From: Gelatoporia subvermispora B
Taxonomy: Eukaryota > Basidiomycota > Agaricomycetes > Polyporales > Gelatoporiaceae
DNA length: 64,000 bases
Direction: 5' to 3'
NCBI GenBank assembly: GCA_000320605.2
Contig: KB445807.1
Span: forward strand, 125,825-189,824
Shown: piece after piece, positions 1-11,819 of the stretch
How positions within the stretch are numbered: position 1 is the first letter of the stretch
Layout: each line of letters starts with the position of its first letter
Notes under the pieces: model-generated
What the model was told of the DNA's origin: nothing
Database searches by the model: none
The model's input: the letters and a program-made list of their open reading frames with translations, nothing else
Position numbers and translations under genes: made by a program

Positions 1-1130
1 AGCACCTTCCTGTCGCTTCTAGACTCCTTCTAGACCTAGCCATGCCTAGCCAGACCTAGACTGGGACATGTGACTCTGGGACACCTGCACATGTGCGCAT
101 CACGTGCCTGCTATGTCACGTGACTAGCCTGGAGCCACACAGGCAGCCACTACCAGCTAAGTCGTCACTGTTCTGAGAACGGAACACACACTGCCTGCCA
201 CTGCTCTAGCGCTGGTTAAGCGCTTAGCTTTGAAAAACTGTGACACGTTCACGTCCCAGTCTGATGTGCTAGATCACATGTCCCAGTTTATCGTGACAGC
301 TCACATGTGCTCGCGCAGTGTCGCCAACGCCAGCGCTGATCGCTGCCGTGCTAGCAACTGAGATATCAAGACACTGCTGAATACGACATGGTGAGGCAGG
401 TACATCGATAGCACAGGGACAGGCTGCAGTAGACCAGGGTCTGCAAACGCAATTGATGCGTCAAGCCTACAAGACGCGAGACTCGGCGGTCACCGTAGGA
501 GATTAAAATATTACTGTACTACTTCCAGCGGCGGCACAAGGGGATCTGGTGTGACATGCAGCATGACTACCGCCCCGGCTGACCGCATCAGGTGCGGGCT
601 GTATCACGCACACAAGATACAGGACTCAGAGCAAGGCGACCTCAGGCTCTGAGCTGCTCTATTTGATCGCAGACACGCGCACCCCTGTCCATGACATCGC
701 GAAGTTCCCAGCAGATTCTCCATGATCTAGACCCACAACCGCATTCTCGACACCCAAACACCGCATCTGCGAACGGCCCCCACGATCCCGCTGTAATACC
801 AGATATGTGCCGGCCCGGGGAACCGCTGTAGGACTGACCACCGCGTGCCTCCCACCACACCAGGGAAGGAGCGGAGAGACCGCGGAACATAAGCTAGAAC
901 TGTCACCCCACTCCGCAAACATCGCATCCAGGGCATGACATGGGGCCTCGCTGGACGTGAACATAGAACCCACGGAACACAATCCAGAATGAACGCCTCA
1001 GCACCACTAGGCGGCGGAGGCCGACCGCTACACGGAATCCGCACCAGAGCCATTCGGAGATGAAGCGGGGGCAGGGAGGCGTATTAATTCCAAAGGAGCA
1101 CAACGCGATTTCTACGACAGTTCAGTCTAT
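1..1130. other. No gene recognised
   Basis: Mixed-composition sequence with only short overlapping open frames in several phases. I see no splice-compatible coding series, no recognisable domain and no repeat. It is probably intergenic or strongly decayed. Confidence 0.5.
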
Positions 1131-1897
1131 CTAGTCACGGGGAGCGTCTACACGACGCCGCCCCTCGTACATGGGAGCAGGTTCGACACTGCCCTTGACG
1201 TCCTCGGTGGGCCAGTCCCCGAAAAGCAATCCCGCCAGGCGCATAAGGCATTCGTCGAGCTCTCCAAATACCAGCGTGCGGCGGGGCGGAGCGCCCGAGT
1301 GTGCGCGGAGTAAACTGAGGTAATGGCGCGCCCTCCGGAACAATTCCCGGTCTACATCGGCTACGCAGAAGGGTTAGAAAAGGCTGCAACCGAGTCTGTC
1401 AGAACACCTACGACCAAACATCTCTATGGTTTTGTCGAGCAACAGGGAGCGCTCGTGCATGCACTCCGGAAGGGGCTCATACGCCGGGCGCCAGAGACGA
1501 AGGTGTTCCGAGAGGAACAACATCCCGGGAGCGTCGTGGATGCGGGTTAACCCGAAATCGAGGTGCGCGGTGATACTGGAGACCTCTTGGAGCGAGAAGG
1601 ACAAGGGGACCAGAACACCGGTGCTTCAGAGCAACTGCACGTAGCTGTCGAAAAGCGTCTGACCCCAGAGCGGCGTCAATTAAGGGAGGGGACCTGGCGG
1701 GGCGGGCGACGACTCACCACAAGGGTCCGGGTCCGACCCGCCCATCCAAGCCATAGGTGGATCTTGTCCAGGTCGAACACGGGCTCGCATTGAACCTCGG
1801 AATGGAGCAACATGCCGGCGGCGTTGTATCCTTCAAGCACCTGCGCGATGGCAGACGGAGAAAGTCGTGAGCGGAGGGAAGGGGCGGCGGAGGCCAT
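1131..1897 (-). pseudogene. Decayed two-exon gene of unknown function
   Basis: Reading the minus strand from the ATG at 1897, exon 1 runs to 1718 (60 codons; it contains AIAQVLEGYNAAGMLLHSE). A 59-bp intron with donor gtgagt and acceptor ggtcag occupies 1659-1717. Exon 2 runs from 1658 to the stop at 1131 (176 codons, phase 0). Exon 2 stays in one frame except for a TGA at 1626-1628 and a TAA at 1374-1376. Each would be restored by one C-to-T reversal (CGA and CAA). The uniform frame across both stops argues that this was a real protein of about 235 residues. I do not recognise the family. The alternative is chance open frame, which the clean intron makes less likely. Confidence 0.5.
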
Positions 1898-2198
1898 TGG
1901 AAGCGCGGCAGCGGGGGCAGCGACGGGGGAGACTCTGGGAAGAGACTGGAGGGGAGGTGGGCCCAGGGAAGGGCTCAAAATATGTCCTCAACGGCCCCTC
2001 GTAGGGCACGCATCACGGAATCAGCTGGAAGCGCATCAAGCCGGTCCATGATGTTTCGGGAACTCATTACTGAGGGCGTAACAAGGTGACGGGAAAGAGT
2101 GCGACGGGGGCGACTGCGTACCATCACGCACCGGAGGGGAAAATATCGTCTCCGCACCAAGGACGGGGGGCGGTCGATATACCACGCGAAGGAATCAC

Positions 2199-2560
2199 GG
2201 AACAGCAGCCCCGATGAAGAGAGGAATATGAGTCACCGTGCACCGGCGCGGAAGCGACAAGGAACAGCGGTACCGCCGACAGGCAATGCGATATACAGTG
2301 CAGCAACACGAACGTGATACGGAACAGCGGTTCCAGCAACAAGTGATGCGATTCACTGTGCAGCGGCACGGATGCGACGTGGAACAGCAGTTCCAGCAAC
2401 AGGCGAGGCAATATATTGTGCGGCAATACGAACACGATACGGAACGGCGGTTCCAGCAGCAAGCGACGCGATTCACCGTGCAGCGGCATGGATGCGACGT
2501 GGAACAGCGGTTCCAGCGGGAAGCGGGAGACGACCCGCGCAGCGGCACAGATATCACACG
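2199..2560. repeat. 60-bp tandem repeat array with 120-bp higher-order period
   Basis: The word GGAACAGCGG (or a one-base variant) recurs exactly every 60 bp at 2261, 2321, 2381, 2441 and 2501, with a more diverged unit before the first. Alternate units carry different second halves (ending in an ACGATAC or GTGATAC type versus a GATGCGACGT type), so the true period is a 120-bp dimer. Because 60 is a multiple of 3, several frames on both strands stay open, giving 20-residue repeats of the GTAVPATSDAIH type on the plus strand. I cannot say whether any frame is translated. Confidence 0.85.
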
Positions 2561-4414
2561 AAACGGGGGTCCTGGCGACAAGGAGCGCGAGTACTCATGG
2601 GGCGGGGCGAAGGTGGGGAGGAAACGAAGGTTCCGTTCCAGGGATCACCGGACCCACAGCGGTGGGGAAAGTGTGCGGTTGCGAGGGTCGGAACCGGAGG
2701 GGAAATATAGCGGAGGAGGGGAGAAGAGGAGGGGGGCCCTTCCCGACCCCCTCGGTAGGGACACGATACTCAGGTCTTAGGATTTCGCGTCTGGAAGTAG
2801 TCTCACACACACACACTTTCAATCTAATCTCGTTGACCTCGTGGAACTTGATTCGTAAAATTACTAGAAAGGACCGTGTGGCGTGCAGCAGAGTACCCGA
2901 AAGCGCTTGTGTTGTCTCTGAGTGCGGGGCGAAGAACCTCCGGACCCTTGTAGAAGTCTCTATCCCCTACTGTCGCATCTCCGCCGTCCTCTCCCTGACT
3001 TCCACGAACCTGGGAGGTCGTATTCGATTTCAACTGCGCCCTACCCCAAGCATTACACCGCCCAGGCGCCAAGACTCGAGCCACGAGAGTTCGTGGAGCG
3101 CGTCTGCTGAGCTCCCCTCCAACACACCTTTTATCACCATCCAATCGCCGTGCCCCGTTCCCATGGTCTCTCTGTGCTATTTGTCTTGACTCACACCCCC
3201 TGGACTCTCCGGCATCAGCTGTCAGGCTCTAAGACGCTTGGCAATCTCGTATGTAGTCTGCTTTTCGCTTGCACGTCTACGAGAAGGATGAAGTGATACA
3301 TGTTCGCGCCAGGTGCGCAGACTCAGGTCAGATAACGACATGCTATACATTTCTCTTGAGTTCTCCGTCTACTGCTTCTGTCCTCAAGGTTAGCACGGCG
3401 TGCGCTGGATCGAGTTCTCTGCTGTGATGCTGGCCTCGTGCTTTCTGCAAAGTCCAGGCCCGCACTTACACGCCGCAGCATGTGTTCTTATCTTTCCATC
3501 ATTTCGCAAATCGTTCGCAGGACCGGCTTCACATGCATGCTCTCGGGTGCCCACTGCCCGCTGGTGACTCGTCGACTGGATCGAGGTCGATTGCTGGGCG
3601 CTCTAATCCTCTGGGGATCTCAGACTCTCAGAGCCGACGCAGCCCTGTAATTGAGCTTCCTTGAAGCTTTCTTGAAGCCTCCTCGAACTTTGATAGGATC
3701 TGGACCAAGTGTTTGCGACTTGGTAAGTTGTGCAGTATTTTGATGCTATCGAGCATACTAACCACATTCATGACATGTCCTGGTCGTGCGGCCCTCAAAG
3801 ATCGTTCCACATCTAGCCCCTACACTGCATGCGGTGGAGATAGACCTACGATTACCCTTGCGATAGCAGTTCGGAGCAAGCCCTGAGATCCGAGGCACGT
3901 GATTTCTATGTGTAAATGCGTCAAAGATGTCGTCTTCGCTGAATGCTGTGAGCTACGTACAGATTGTCACAATGATATCAGAAGAGTCATTATGGATGAG
4001 ACTCACACCACGCTCGCCTTCTACGCTGTGTTCCAGGCGTTTAGGCTCTCGAAGAGCTCAATGCTCTGCACACCTCGCTTGCGCTCGTGCAGTTCTGAGG
4101 AGGCAGTATGCCTCACACACAGGTCAATTGTTTAGCAAACACCTAGCTTCTCTGTCATATGTCTAATCAATTTCGCCTCGCATAGTATCGAAGAGCGGAA
4201 ATTAAACAAATACACCCAATGCTGCATGCACTTCGTCCATGCATATGCTATCGAGCAGAATCTTGTACGTCTTTCTGTCTTTTTTACCTTAGCAATTCAT
4301 CATTGTGCTCTCATTGTCTTGTGCTGCAGAAGCGAGGTTTGGAGCGATATAAGATGGCCTCGTAATAGAGGCCATCTTGCTTCACAGCGCTCTCGCTGTC
4401 CATTCTAAGCTCGA
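2561..4414. other. No gene recognised
   Basis: Open frames here are short or continue out of the preceding repeat array. There is a short CA-rich tract near 2803-2816. No domain or consistent exon series was found. Confidence 0.5.
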
Positions 4415-6307
4415 ATGGATGCTCACGTAATTATCAACCCTTTCCCGACTGCGGACAGCAGTATCGAGGAGCTCCTGGTGACAGTGCACTCTTACCAGCA
4501 GGTACGCACGAATTCACTCACATATTTCACCTTGCGACGTCTAACTCGACAATATTGCACAAGGCCTTGGCGGCGTCGCAGATGCGATGTCACGCAATGT
4601 GCGATGACAACCACAGGCTTCAAGAGCAGGTTGACAGCCTCACCAGACAGGTCTTACAGCTACGAACCACAGAGGTGCCAGGTGCCACCACTCGTCTCTG
4701 TGCCCACCGTCAGGACAAGGCTGGCGGTTTCTCCGAGTCCGAACAAAAAGCCATCCGGAAGTTCTGCAAGCACTTCACGGTTATGGAGCGACCATGGATC
4801 GAGCCGAGCTGGTATCAGATCAATGCAGCTTCACTTACCGTGACTATGACGACTGATGCCACTGCTACTCTCATTGCTGCTGTTGCTGGCGACGTTGGAG
4901 ACGGTGACGGGCCGGCGCCAGAGTGACTTGCAGATGCCTTGCGCATCAACACTATGGCGGCATTCCACAAGATGCTCCCTTCCGAGCTGCGCGAGCGCAA
5001 CCGCGTGCAAATGGAGGCATTCGCAGGCCTAGTAAGTGCACCATTATCCCTCAGAATTTAGGACTTACATATCCTCTTCGGTCAGTGGGCGACATTCAGC
5101 AGCGACCAGAGATCGACCAATGCATTCAAGGCACCCGAGAAGGCGCACATCATCTTCTCCGGCGTGACTCCGCAGTGGTTCATGACGAAAAAGACCGCAG
5201 ATGACCCGATCTTACGTGCTAATCTAGGACGCTTCAACGACAGAACCTCGCGATTCTCCCGCTTCCCACCCTTGTTCTATCCAAACTGTGAGAGAGTGGC
5301 GGACAAGAGCAAGCTCTTCTTCAATTCTGAGTTACCACGGGTGAGTCGTATATATGTCTCACGACGCGCGTCATAGAACTCAATTCCCTTTACATCTAGC
5401 TACTTCTCTTTGTGCTATTCTCGTCTTCTGCGCTCCACGGAAAATCTCCCGGGAAACGGGCGAACGGGCTAGTGTGGAGTATACAGAAGCTCACTGCAGG
5501 CTCGATTGTGTACACGCTAATCCTGGTAAGTTCGACTTGTTTCGCAAAGGTCTTACCTCACCAGCTGACCTACTATCACCAGGCTCGGTTCCTCTTCTCC
5601 CTGGATGCCATATTTGGTGACTCGACCGGATCTAACTACATCTCGTACATGGGAGACTTCGATGTCTACCGTTCAATGTTCGAAGCCAAGACGCCGGCAA
5701 CTGAAGCCGTCATCCATTTCTGGGAAACCATTACTCTCACATGCGTGCGAGCAAACGCCAATCAGATAAGGATGTCCGGGCCTGGCGGCGACTCAGACGA
5801 CTCGGCCTCCAGCTCTCCGGAGGACTTCTCTAACCAGTTTGCCCAGATCGATGCTTCGCAGGACCATACAGACTCCGAAGACAATGCTAGCGCGATCAAC
5901 CGCAGCATTCCGGTATCCTCCCCTGCACCCCAGGGTGCAGTTGGTGCGCAAACCAGTGCTGTACCTCGGACCTCTGCATCTCATGCAAATGATTATGAGG
6001 TGCCAGAGGGGCTAAACTTCATGGGAAGCATGGGTCTCTCTTAGGCTGAGGCTGCTGAATGTGAGTACAGGACAACTGAGAGATCTTTTCTGGCAATTTC
6101 TCTCTTCATACAGCTGGTTCTGCACCTCATCTGGTGCAACAAACTGATGCTGACTCGATGCCGGACTCAATGCTGGGACCTGACAGCGGCGATTATGATG
6201 ACGTTGTCGTCCTTGCATCAGGCCAAGGCTGTGGGCGCGGTTGTGGGCGTGGAAAGGCACGTGTTGCGTCGGAGACAGTAGCCCCTCGCCGAAGCAAGCG
6301 CATCTAG
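4415..6307 (+). pseudogene. Decayed Agaricomycete expanded-family gene (DUF6698-like?)
   Basis: Exons can be followed from the ATG at 4415: 4415-4501, 4564 to about 5027, from about 5069 to 5340, about 5401-5525, from about 5583 to 6056, and a last exon ending at TAG 6305-6307. Introns have normal GT..AG ends (for example gtacgc at 4502, gtgagt at 5341). Visible parts are a short coiled-coil (DDNHRLQEQVDSL), a block around SALHGKSPGKRANGLVW, an ARFLFSLDAIFGD block, an acidic Ser-rich tail, and a basic end GRGCGRGKARV..RRSKRI. The layout recalls high-copy Agaricomycete proteins of unknown function; the DUF6698 label is from memory and uncertain. Two in-frame stops break it, TGA at 4924-4926 and TAG at 6042-6044, and the reading continues sensibly after each. 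Confidence 0.6.
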
Positions 6308-6580
6308 TCGAACGTCAAGGGATTCAGATATTTTGTCTTCGCTGTCTTGAATGTACTGATTGATAGTTGGGCAGGTGCACAATAACTAGCTGTGGCACAT
6401 GCAACTAATTGTCACCAGGATACAAAGGATCTTGTCGTTACCATATGAGTTCTTGCATTGCGATGCTGCATTGCCCTCCCGTGATATGTGTCTGGTTCGC
6501 TGTCTCGTTCACATGAGTGCTAAGTCCAAATTGACCGCCTGTAACCGTATAAATTGATATAGGGTTCCTCTTTACTTATG
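6308..6580. other. Intergenic, nothing seen
   Basis: Spacer between the decayed gene and the tRNA-like repeat. No coding, repeat or RNA signal noted. Confidence 0.5.
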
Positions 6581-7085
6581 GCTCCCTGGTGGAGTGGTTA
6601 TGTTGCGTGCTAATTCTAAGTTTGTTTGTGTTACTGTAATTTGTGAGACCCCGAGTTCGAATCCTAATTAGACCAGAGATAATAAGAAAGGCGCGATCAG
6701 AAGACTGCGCGCGATTATCTTTTATGCTGACGAAAGATCTCCGATCTGATAAGAACCGTCGCCCGCTTATCATGCCTCACGAGCGTTGGCGCCTTCTCAG
6801 GTTGGCGTCGTCTGAAAATGAATCACAATGGCTTATAACAGCCCGTCTCGTGAGGGTTTATTAGGACTCTGTCTGAAAATGCATTACAAAGCCCTAATGA
6901 AGCGCATATCTAATAACGGTCTGATACGCACGAATTAGATCTCTGCTCATAAGCACCTAGCAAGGTGTTACGAGGCTTCGAGCTTATTTTCCGCTGATAA
7001 GATAGCCCTTATTGGGCTAAATCAGGATCTGTGTTTCTTATCAGTAAGCCTGCCTGATAAAGCGCTTATATTACTTGATAATGTA
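6581..7085 (+). repeat. tRNA-derived SINE candidate with GATAAG-rich hairpin tail
   Basis: A good RNA polymerase III A box (TGGTGGAGTGG, 6587-6597) is followed 68 bp later by a good B box (GTTCGAATCC, 6655-6664). That spacing fits a class II (Leu/Ser) tRNA with a long variable arm. It is not a functional tRNA: the acceptor and T stems do not pair. Downstream, about 400 bp is full of short inverted repeats, for example AGATAAT..ATTATCT near 6675-6720 and GATAAG..CTTATC near 6749-6771. TGATAAG or its complement recurs at 6748, 6766, 6995 and 7037. A tRNA-like head plus an unrelated tail is the SINE layout; the right boundary is a guess. Confidence 0.5.
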
Positions 7086-7620
7086 CATTTGTCATTTCAG
7101 ACATTATGTCAGAATTTAATGTCAGAGATTCTAGTTTTAAGGATCAATATTTTATATTTTCTAGCACTTATAACTGCAACCCAAGCTTATATAGGTATTT
7201 AAAATGCCTCAAAATATATTCAATCTATATATTGAAATATCATACCCCATGTGAAACTTCTGACATAGCTAGTTGCAATTTATACTTTATTTAGTACAAG
7301 AGATATACCAATCCCAATTTCAATGGTGTCTTCATCTATTGCTCAATTATATCAGTGTAAACTTCTATGCAAGAACTTTATCATTAATCATATACTATAC
7401 TATAGAAATACCGCCACGTGCAATGATCAAGTTGTGCGTGGAAGCAAATGCTACAGTGCACATCACAGAGGGCAGTGAAAGGCTTCAGGTGGATGCTCAG
7501 GGCACAGACAACATGCAGACGGCCTGGAAAATGGCATGGAATAAAATATATTTAGTTCTCTACACTGTAGAAGGCGGGTTAGCCCAGAGCGAACATTATT
7601 ATGTATAACAATGCATACCT
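7086..7620. other. AT-rich patch
   Basis: This stretch is clearly richer in A and T than the rest of the window, with many ATTTATA-like runs. Two short plus-strand open frames (7106-7294, 7273-7608) show no recognisable protein. It may be an old decayed transposon. Confidence 0.45.
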
Positions 7621-8177
7621 ATACTACGACTCACGAGGGTAGCCTGGAAAGCCGGAAGAGCACGAGGTGTCTAAACTTCTCGAAAGACCCCCAAGGACTG
7701 ACACATTCACGGAATTGCTTTGTTTGGAGCTTGGTCCCTTCGATAACAAGGAGGGCGGAAGTGTCGCAGCCTTGACATGAACCGGGAGTCGGCTGAGCTG
7801 TGGCCAACAGGGAGTTGGTCGGTTGTGGCGGCGTAGCAGGTAGCATAACAATTAATCGAGTAGATGTAAGACAAACCTGCTAGAGGATGATGTCCGCTAG
7901 AGCGAAGACAGAGAACGCGCACAGTAGGGGCTCGGGGGGAGGAGTCGCTGGTGGTAACTGGACGTAGCTTGCACACACTGGTATTCCCTTGTTCTCACTT
8001 GGCTGCCCTTATTTGGAAGTAGACGCGCCACGCGCGCAAGTGAGCGCCAAGTTAGAACAAGCGCCTTCGCGACATTTTAACTTGCGCTCCCAGTAAGTAA
8101 CTGTAAGTAACTTAAAGTTAAAAAAAGTTAATTTTGTGAGGGCCAAGTTAATGACCCAAGTTAAATTGTTAACCGTC
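7621..8177. other. Upstream region of the BRCT gene, no gene seen
   Basis: No coding signal. Near 8090-8150 there are short imperfect direct repeats of GTAAGTAACT and AAGTTAA words. Confidence 0.5.
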
Positions 8178-8233
8178 GCACGTGACTCGAATTACTAAGT
8201 CACGTGCACCTCGTAACCTCACGCGCAACGCGT
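8178..8233. promoter_or_regulatory. Paired CACGTGAC sites and an MCB-like box
   Basis: GCACGTGAC at 8178-8186 and its inverse GTCACGTGC at 8199-8207 face each other across 12 bp. Each contains the CACGTG core and matches the yeast CDEI/Cbf1-type word. ACGCGT, the MluI cell-cycle box used by MBF-type factors, lies at 8228-8233. The BRCT gene starts at 8265. The motifs are seen directly; their use in this organism is inference. Confidence 0.45.
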
Positions 8234-8264
8234 CGCGTGAACAGTGAACTTGAACTTATGCTCG

Positions 8265-11200
8265 ATGTCGAAACGAACTCGCTCCCAGCTTACTCTTCAG
8301 GACTTCGGCATTCGTTACATCGGTCGTTCGCCTCACAAGGATGCTCGGAGGTCGCACAAGAAAGCTCTCGCAGATCGACCGGGCCCAGCTTCCAAGTCCC
8401 AGCTCGCGAGCACTCCCAGTCCCTCGCCCCAGCACAACCGTGACCAGTCGAAGCGTTCATCCTCGGCGACACCATGCATGACTAGAACGACATATGCTTT
8501 GTCCGAGTGCGATCCCAACACCGACACTGCGCGTTTCCGGCGCGCTCGGTCGGTCCCTCCCGATCACTCGACGAAGCACGCGAACGACTCGCAAACGAAG
8601 TCGACTACCACGGTGATGTTCTCTGGACACTACGTGAGTCGATCGAGGCCGCTGAAGGCTTTGAATTCCGGCGAAAATCTGTCTACAAAGGACAACAAAT
8701 TTACTCATGCGATCTCTCGCCCTGTCTCTGCCGCCCCTCGTGTCCTGCTCGAGCCGACCACACCTGGTCCTGCACGGTCTCCTATACCGCCGCTCTCTCC
8801 GCTGACACCTCTGCCACCGACGCCATTTTCTCATCATCAGCTGTCGTCACCTGTGCCAGCGCCGCCGCCTGATCCGAGCGAAGCGACAAACTCTTCGCTC
8901 TCCACGAGCGCGGTTCCCTCCGACGGCGCCCAGCCCGCCATGAGTCTACAACCCAAGACGCCTACAGCCTCGGCCAGTCGGCTGCCACGCCCATTCTACA
9001 CGCTGTCCAGCCAGGCGGCACGACAAGACCCGGAAGAGGGCCCGAGCTCAAAGCCGCCGGCTGCTATAGACGGCGGCAGCACCACAAGCAACGGCGACCA
9101 GACGCAGAAGAAACCAGCACGAGCCACAGCGCGTAGAGGCCGGTCGACGACGCGCCCGCCGATCCCGCTCGGGGGCCGGATGACACGCTCTGCGTCGCTC
9201 CGGCACCAGGAGATCAAGAAACGGGAAGAGGTGCAGGTGGCAGCGGTGGCGGCGGGGAAGGCGAGTGGTCGAGCAGCGGAGGTATCGGACCCAGGTGAGT
9301 CCGGTCAAACCACGGAGTGCTCGCTGTCATTAATCAGCGGCTGTGTGGCTCGCAGCGACGTTGTCGAGCACAGCACCGACGCTAGCACGCGTGCCCGCGA
9401 CGTCTGCGATGCCAGTCCCAAGCACGTCATTATCGTCCTCGTCCAGCGGCGCCAGCACCAGCGCCAGCACCAGCGCAGTCACCAGCACGCCGCACGCCTC
9501 GCGCACAAGCACAAGCACCGTCCCGCAAAAGCGGCCGATGGCGTGCTCGTTCGCGCAGCCCACGGCGAGCTCCGTGCTCAAGAGCACGCCCGCTGCCTCG
9601 TCGCCCAAGAAGGCACGTCTCGCGCCCGCCGAGTCGCAGAGACCAAAGTCGTCGCTCTCGACGCTGTCGGTCGCGCTCTCGAAGCTCGCGATGCCCCCGC
9701 CACCCCGGCCCAGCTCAGCAATGGACTTCAACATCACACGCGATGCCGATGCACCCGTCGCAGGCCCGAGCAACGCGACCAACAGCCACATGTCATCACA
9801 GCCACACTCAGGAACGAATGGTATGCCCGCGCGCAAGGCGGCGACAACAGGAAATCTTGTCGCAATGCTAGGACGTAGACCGGATGGGCCTGGGGTGAAG
9901 AAGACGCTATCGATGCGAACGCTCACGCGAGGAGGGCCAAGCACGCTAGGTTTGGGACCGTTCGGACGGGGCGCGTTCGCGAGCAGAGGGCGCATGGGGC
10001 TCAGAGCGAGCAAGCAGACGACGCTGCCGATGGTGCTGGGCAGCCCGGTCAAGCCAGGCCGAGAGGATGCTCCAGAGGATGTACCCGCGGACGCTCACGA
10101 CTCGGACACTGGGCCGCAGCTCCCTGCGGTGTTCGCAGCTGCAGTATCGGAGACAGACGGTGCTGAATCAAACCCTACTGATGACGCGCAGATCCTGGCG
10201 GACTTCAACGACTCAGATGTCCCGTCACACCCGCAGCTCGCAGGCGCAAGCCAAGACGCGGCGTCGGATGCCCGCCGCGCCGCGCACCATGCGCGGTCCT
10301 CCCGCCGCGCGTCCCTGGCCTCACAGCTCCTCTCGCAGTCGATCGCCGGGCATCCACACACGCCGCCCACACTGCCTCCAGGCCCAATGACAAGCTCCGG
10401 GGGCGCCAAAGAGAACGCAGTGCTCGCGGCCGACGGACTACCGAATGGTGCGCAGAGCGCGCCTGCGGCGTTGACGAGGACGCGCGGGGCGGCAGCCCGT
10501 GTTTCGGCGCATGGTCGGAGTGCAGAGGCGAGTCCTGCGCAGGGTGCGGGGGATTCGGGCACGGGACCGCTGACTGTGCTGAGTGACTGTACTATTTTCG
10601 TCGATGTGAGGACGGACGACGGGGATGATGCGGGGTCACTGTTCGTGGATATGTTGAGGGGTATGGGAGCTAAAGTAAGTGCACGGACGCGTCATGTGGA
10701 TTGTAAGGATTGAAGTGGTGGATCGACCGCTGGCAGGTCCTGCAACGCGTCGGACAGACGTGCACACACATCGTATACAAGAACGGGCTGATGAGCACCA
10801 TTACACGATATCGGTATGTCTCTAGCATCTGCCGTTCGTTCTTCCTCTCATCATTTTAACAAAATTTTGTCAAGATTGCTGCATGAGCCTAGACCGCTCG
10901 TTGTCGGGATCGCGTGGGTGGTGGAATGTGCCGAACAGCGGACGCACGTAGACGAGACCAAGTTCCTTATCACCCTTGACGGTGTGAACGTCGCCGGGAC
11001 GAATAAGGTCCGTCCAGTCATGCAACAGGTTCCATGCCCCACTGACGTGCCCCCAGCGGCGCCGCTCAATGCTGCCAAAGTCGCTCGGCGTGGACCCAGA
11101 GGCGACTGGGACGCCCCCACAACAGTCATACAGCCCCGCGGAGCGGAGCACGGAGCATGTAGGCGCAGCAGACGTATTTTCGTCGCAAGGTCAGTACGCA

Positions 11201-11385
11201 CGTGTCGGTGCCGAGTCTTCCGAAAGTCCCGACTGACCGACGTCTGCTTCGCAGTGCCCGCCGACGTCACGATGGAAGAGTCGCGAGAGGGCGCCGCGGA
11301 TGTCGGGCTGGACTCCCTGCCCCCGCTTGAGAAGGCACGCAGACGCAAGAGTCTGTTATTCGGGCCGCATGCCATGCATCATTGA
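8265..11385 (+). CDS. Microcephalin-like BRCT-domain protein
   Basis: Six exons with matching phases: 8265-9294, 9356-10674, 10737-10813, 10875-11007, 11057-11189 and 11255-11385, giving 940 residues. Start chosen at MSKRTRSQLTLQDFG. Most of the protein is low-complexity Ser/Thr/Pro/Ala-rich with basic patches, as in nuclear scaffold proteins. Near residues 760-860 lies one BRCT domain: a TIFVDVRT strand, MLRGMGAKVLQRVG, THIVYKNG, then VVGIAWVVEC with the conserved Trp. The spacing and words resemble the N-terminal BRCT of microcephalin (MCPH1), which acts in the DNA-damage response and chromosome condensation. The tail has RRRSMLPK and ends LPPLEKARRRKSLLFGP. One donor is the less common gtccgt. 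Role in checkpoint or chromatin is inferred from the family; an undetected intron in exon 1 is possible. Confidence 0.85.
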
Positions 11386-11819
11386 ACAATGAAAGAAGTC
11401 TCGAATTTCTGAGGGGCGAAGGGTCTAAGGTTATTTGTATTTCCTGCGCGGCATCGTTTGATACCAGCTCCAAGGGATACTCGCATCTATGCATTCCGCA
11501 ACATCATTTGTATGTTATATCGCATTCATCACATCCATCCCATTCGAACAGCCTTCACTCGTGCATTCCTAATCCTAATTTCGCGGAGATACAGTAGATC
11601 ACGGCCCGCGCTATCTCTATTCCAAGTAATGTCTTGGATAGATTCATATTGCGATGTGTATACGATCAGTGGCCGGCTCATTGGGTGTACATGGAACTCG
11701 CGCGCGTGATCAGCGGGCTCTGAAGCTGCGGCTCGTCCTGGTTTCCGCCGGCTGACGAGGGGACCAGCTGGAAGCCGACCTATAGGTGCTTGAATTAGAC
11801 AAAGAACAATTATCTACGG
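11386..11819. other. Convergent intergenic spacer
   Basis: Space between two genes that point at each other. It should hold both 3' ends. No further gene or clear hairpin terminator is seen. Confidence 0.5.

Noticed and set aside
2416..3189. 257-codon plus-strand open frame from the 60-bp repeat array rightward
   Set aside because: It starts inside the repeat where several frames are open by periodicity, and its non-repeat part shows no domain.
6581..6672. Functional tRNA gene
   Set aside because: The pol III boxes are present but the acceptor and T stems cannot pair and no anticodon arm is convincing.
9295..9878. Continuation of BRCT exon 1 frame to 9878
   Set aside because: The residues become low-complexity His/Arg-rich while the other frame carries on the sensible sequence; the 61-bp intron at 9295-9355 explains the switch.
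9330..10052. 240-codon minus-strand open frame opposite the BRCT gene
   Set aside because: It is the shadow of a GC-rich exon; the plus-strand frame has consistent introns and a BRCT domain.
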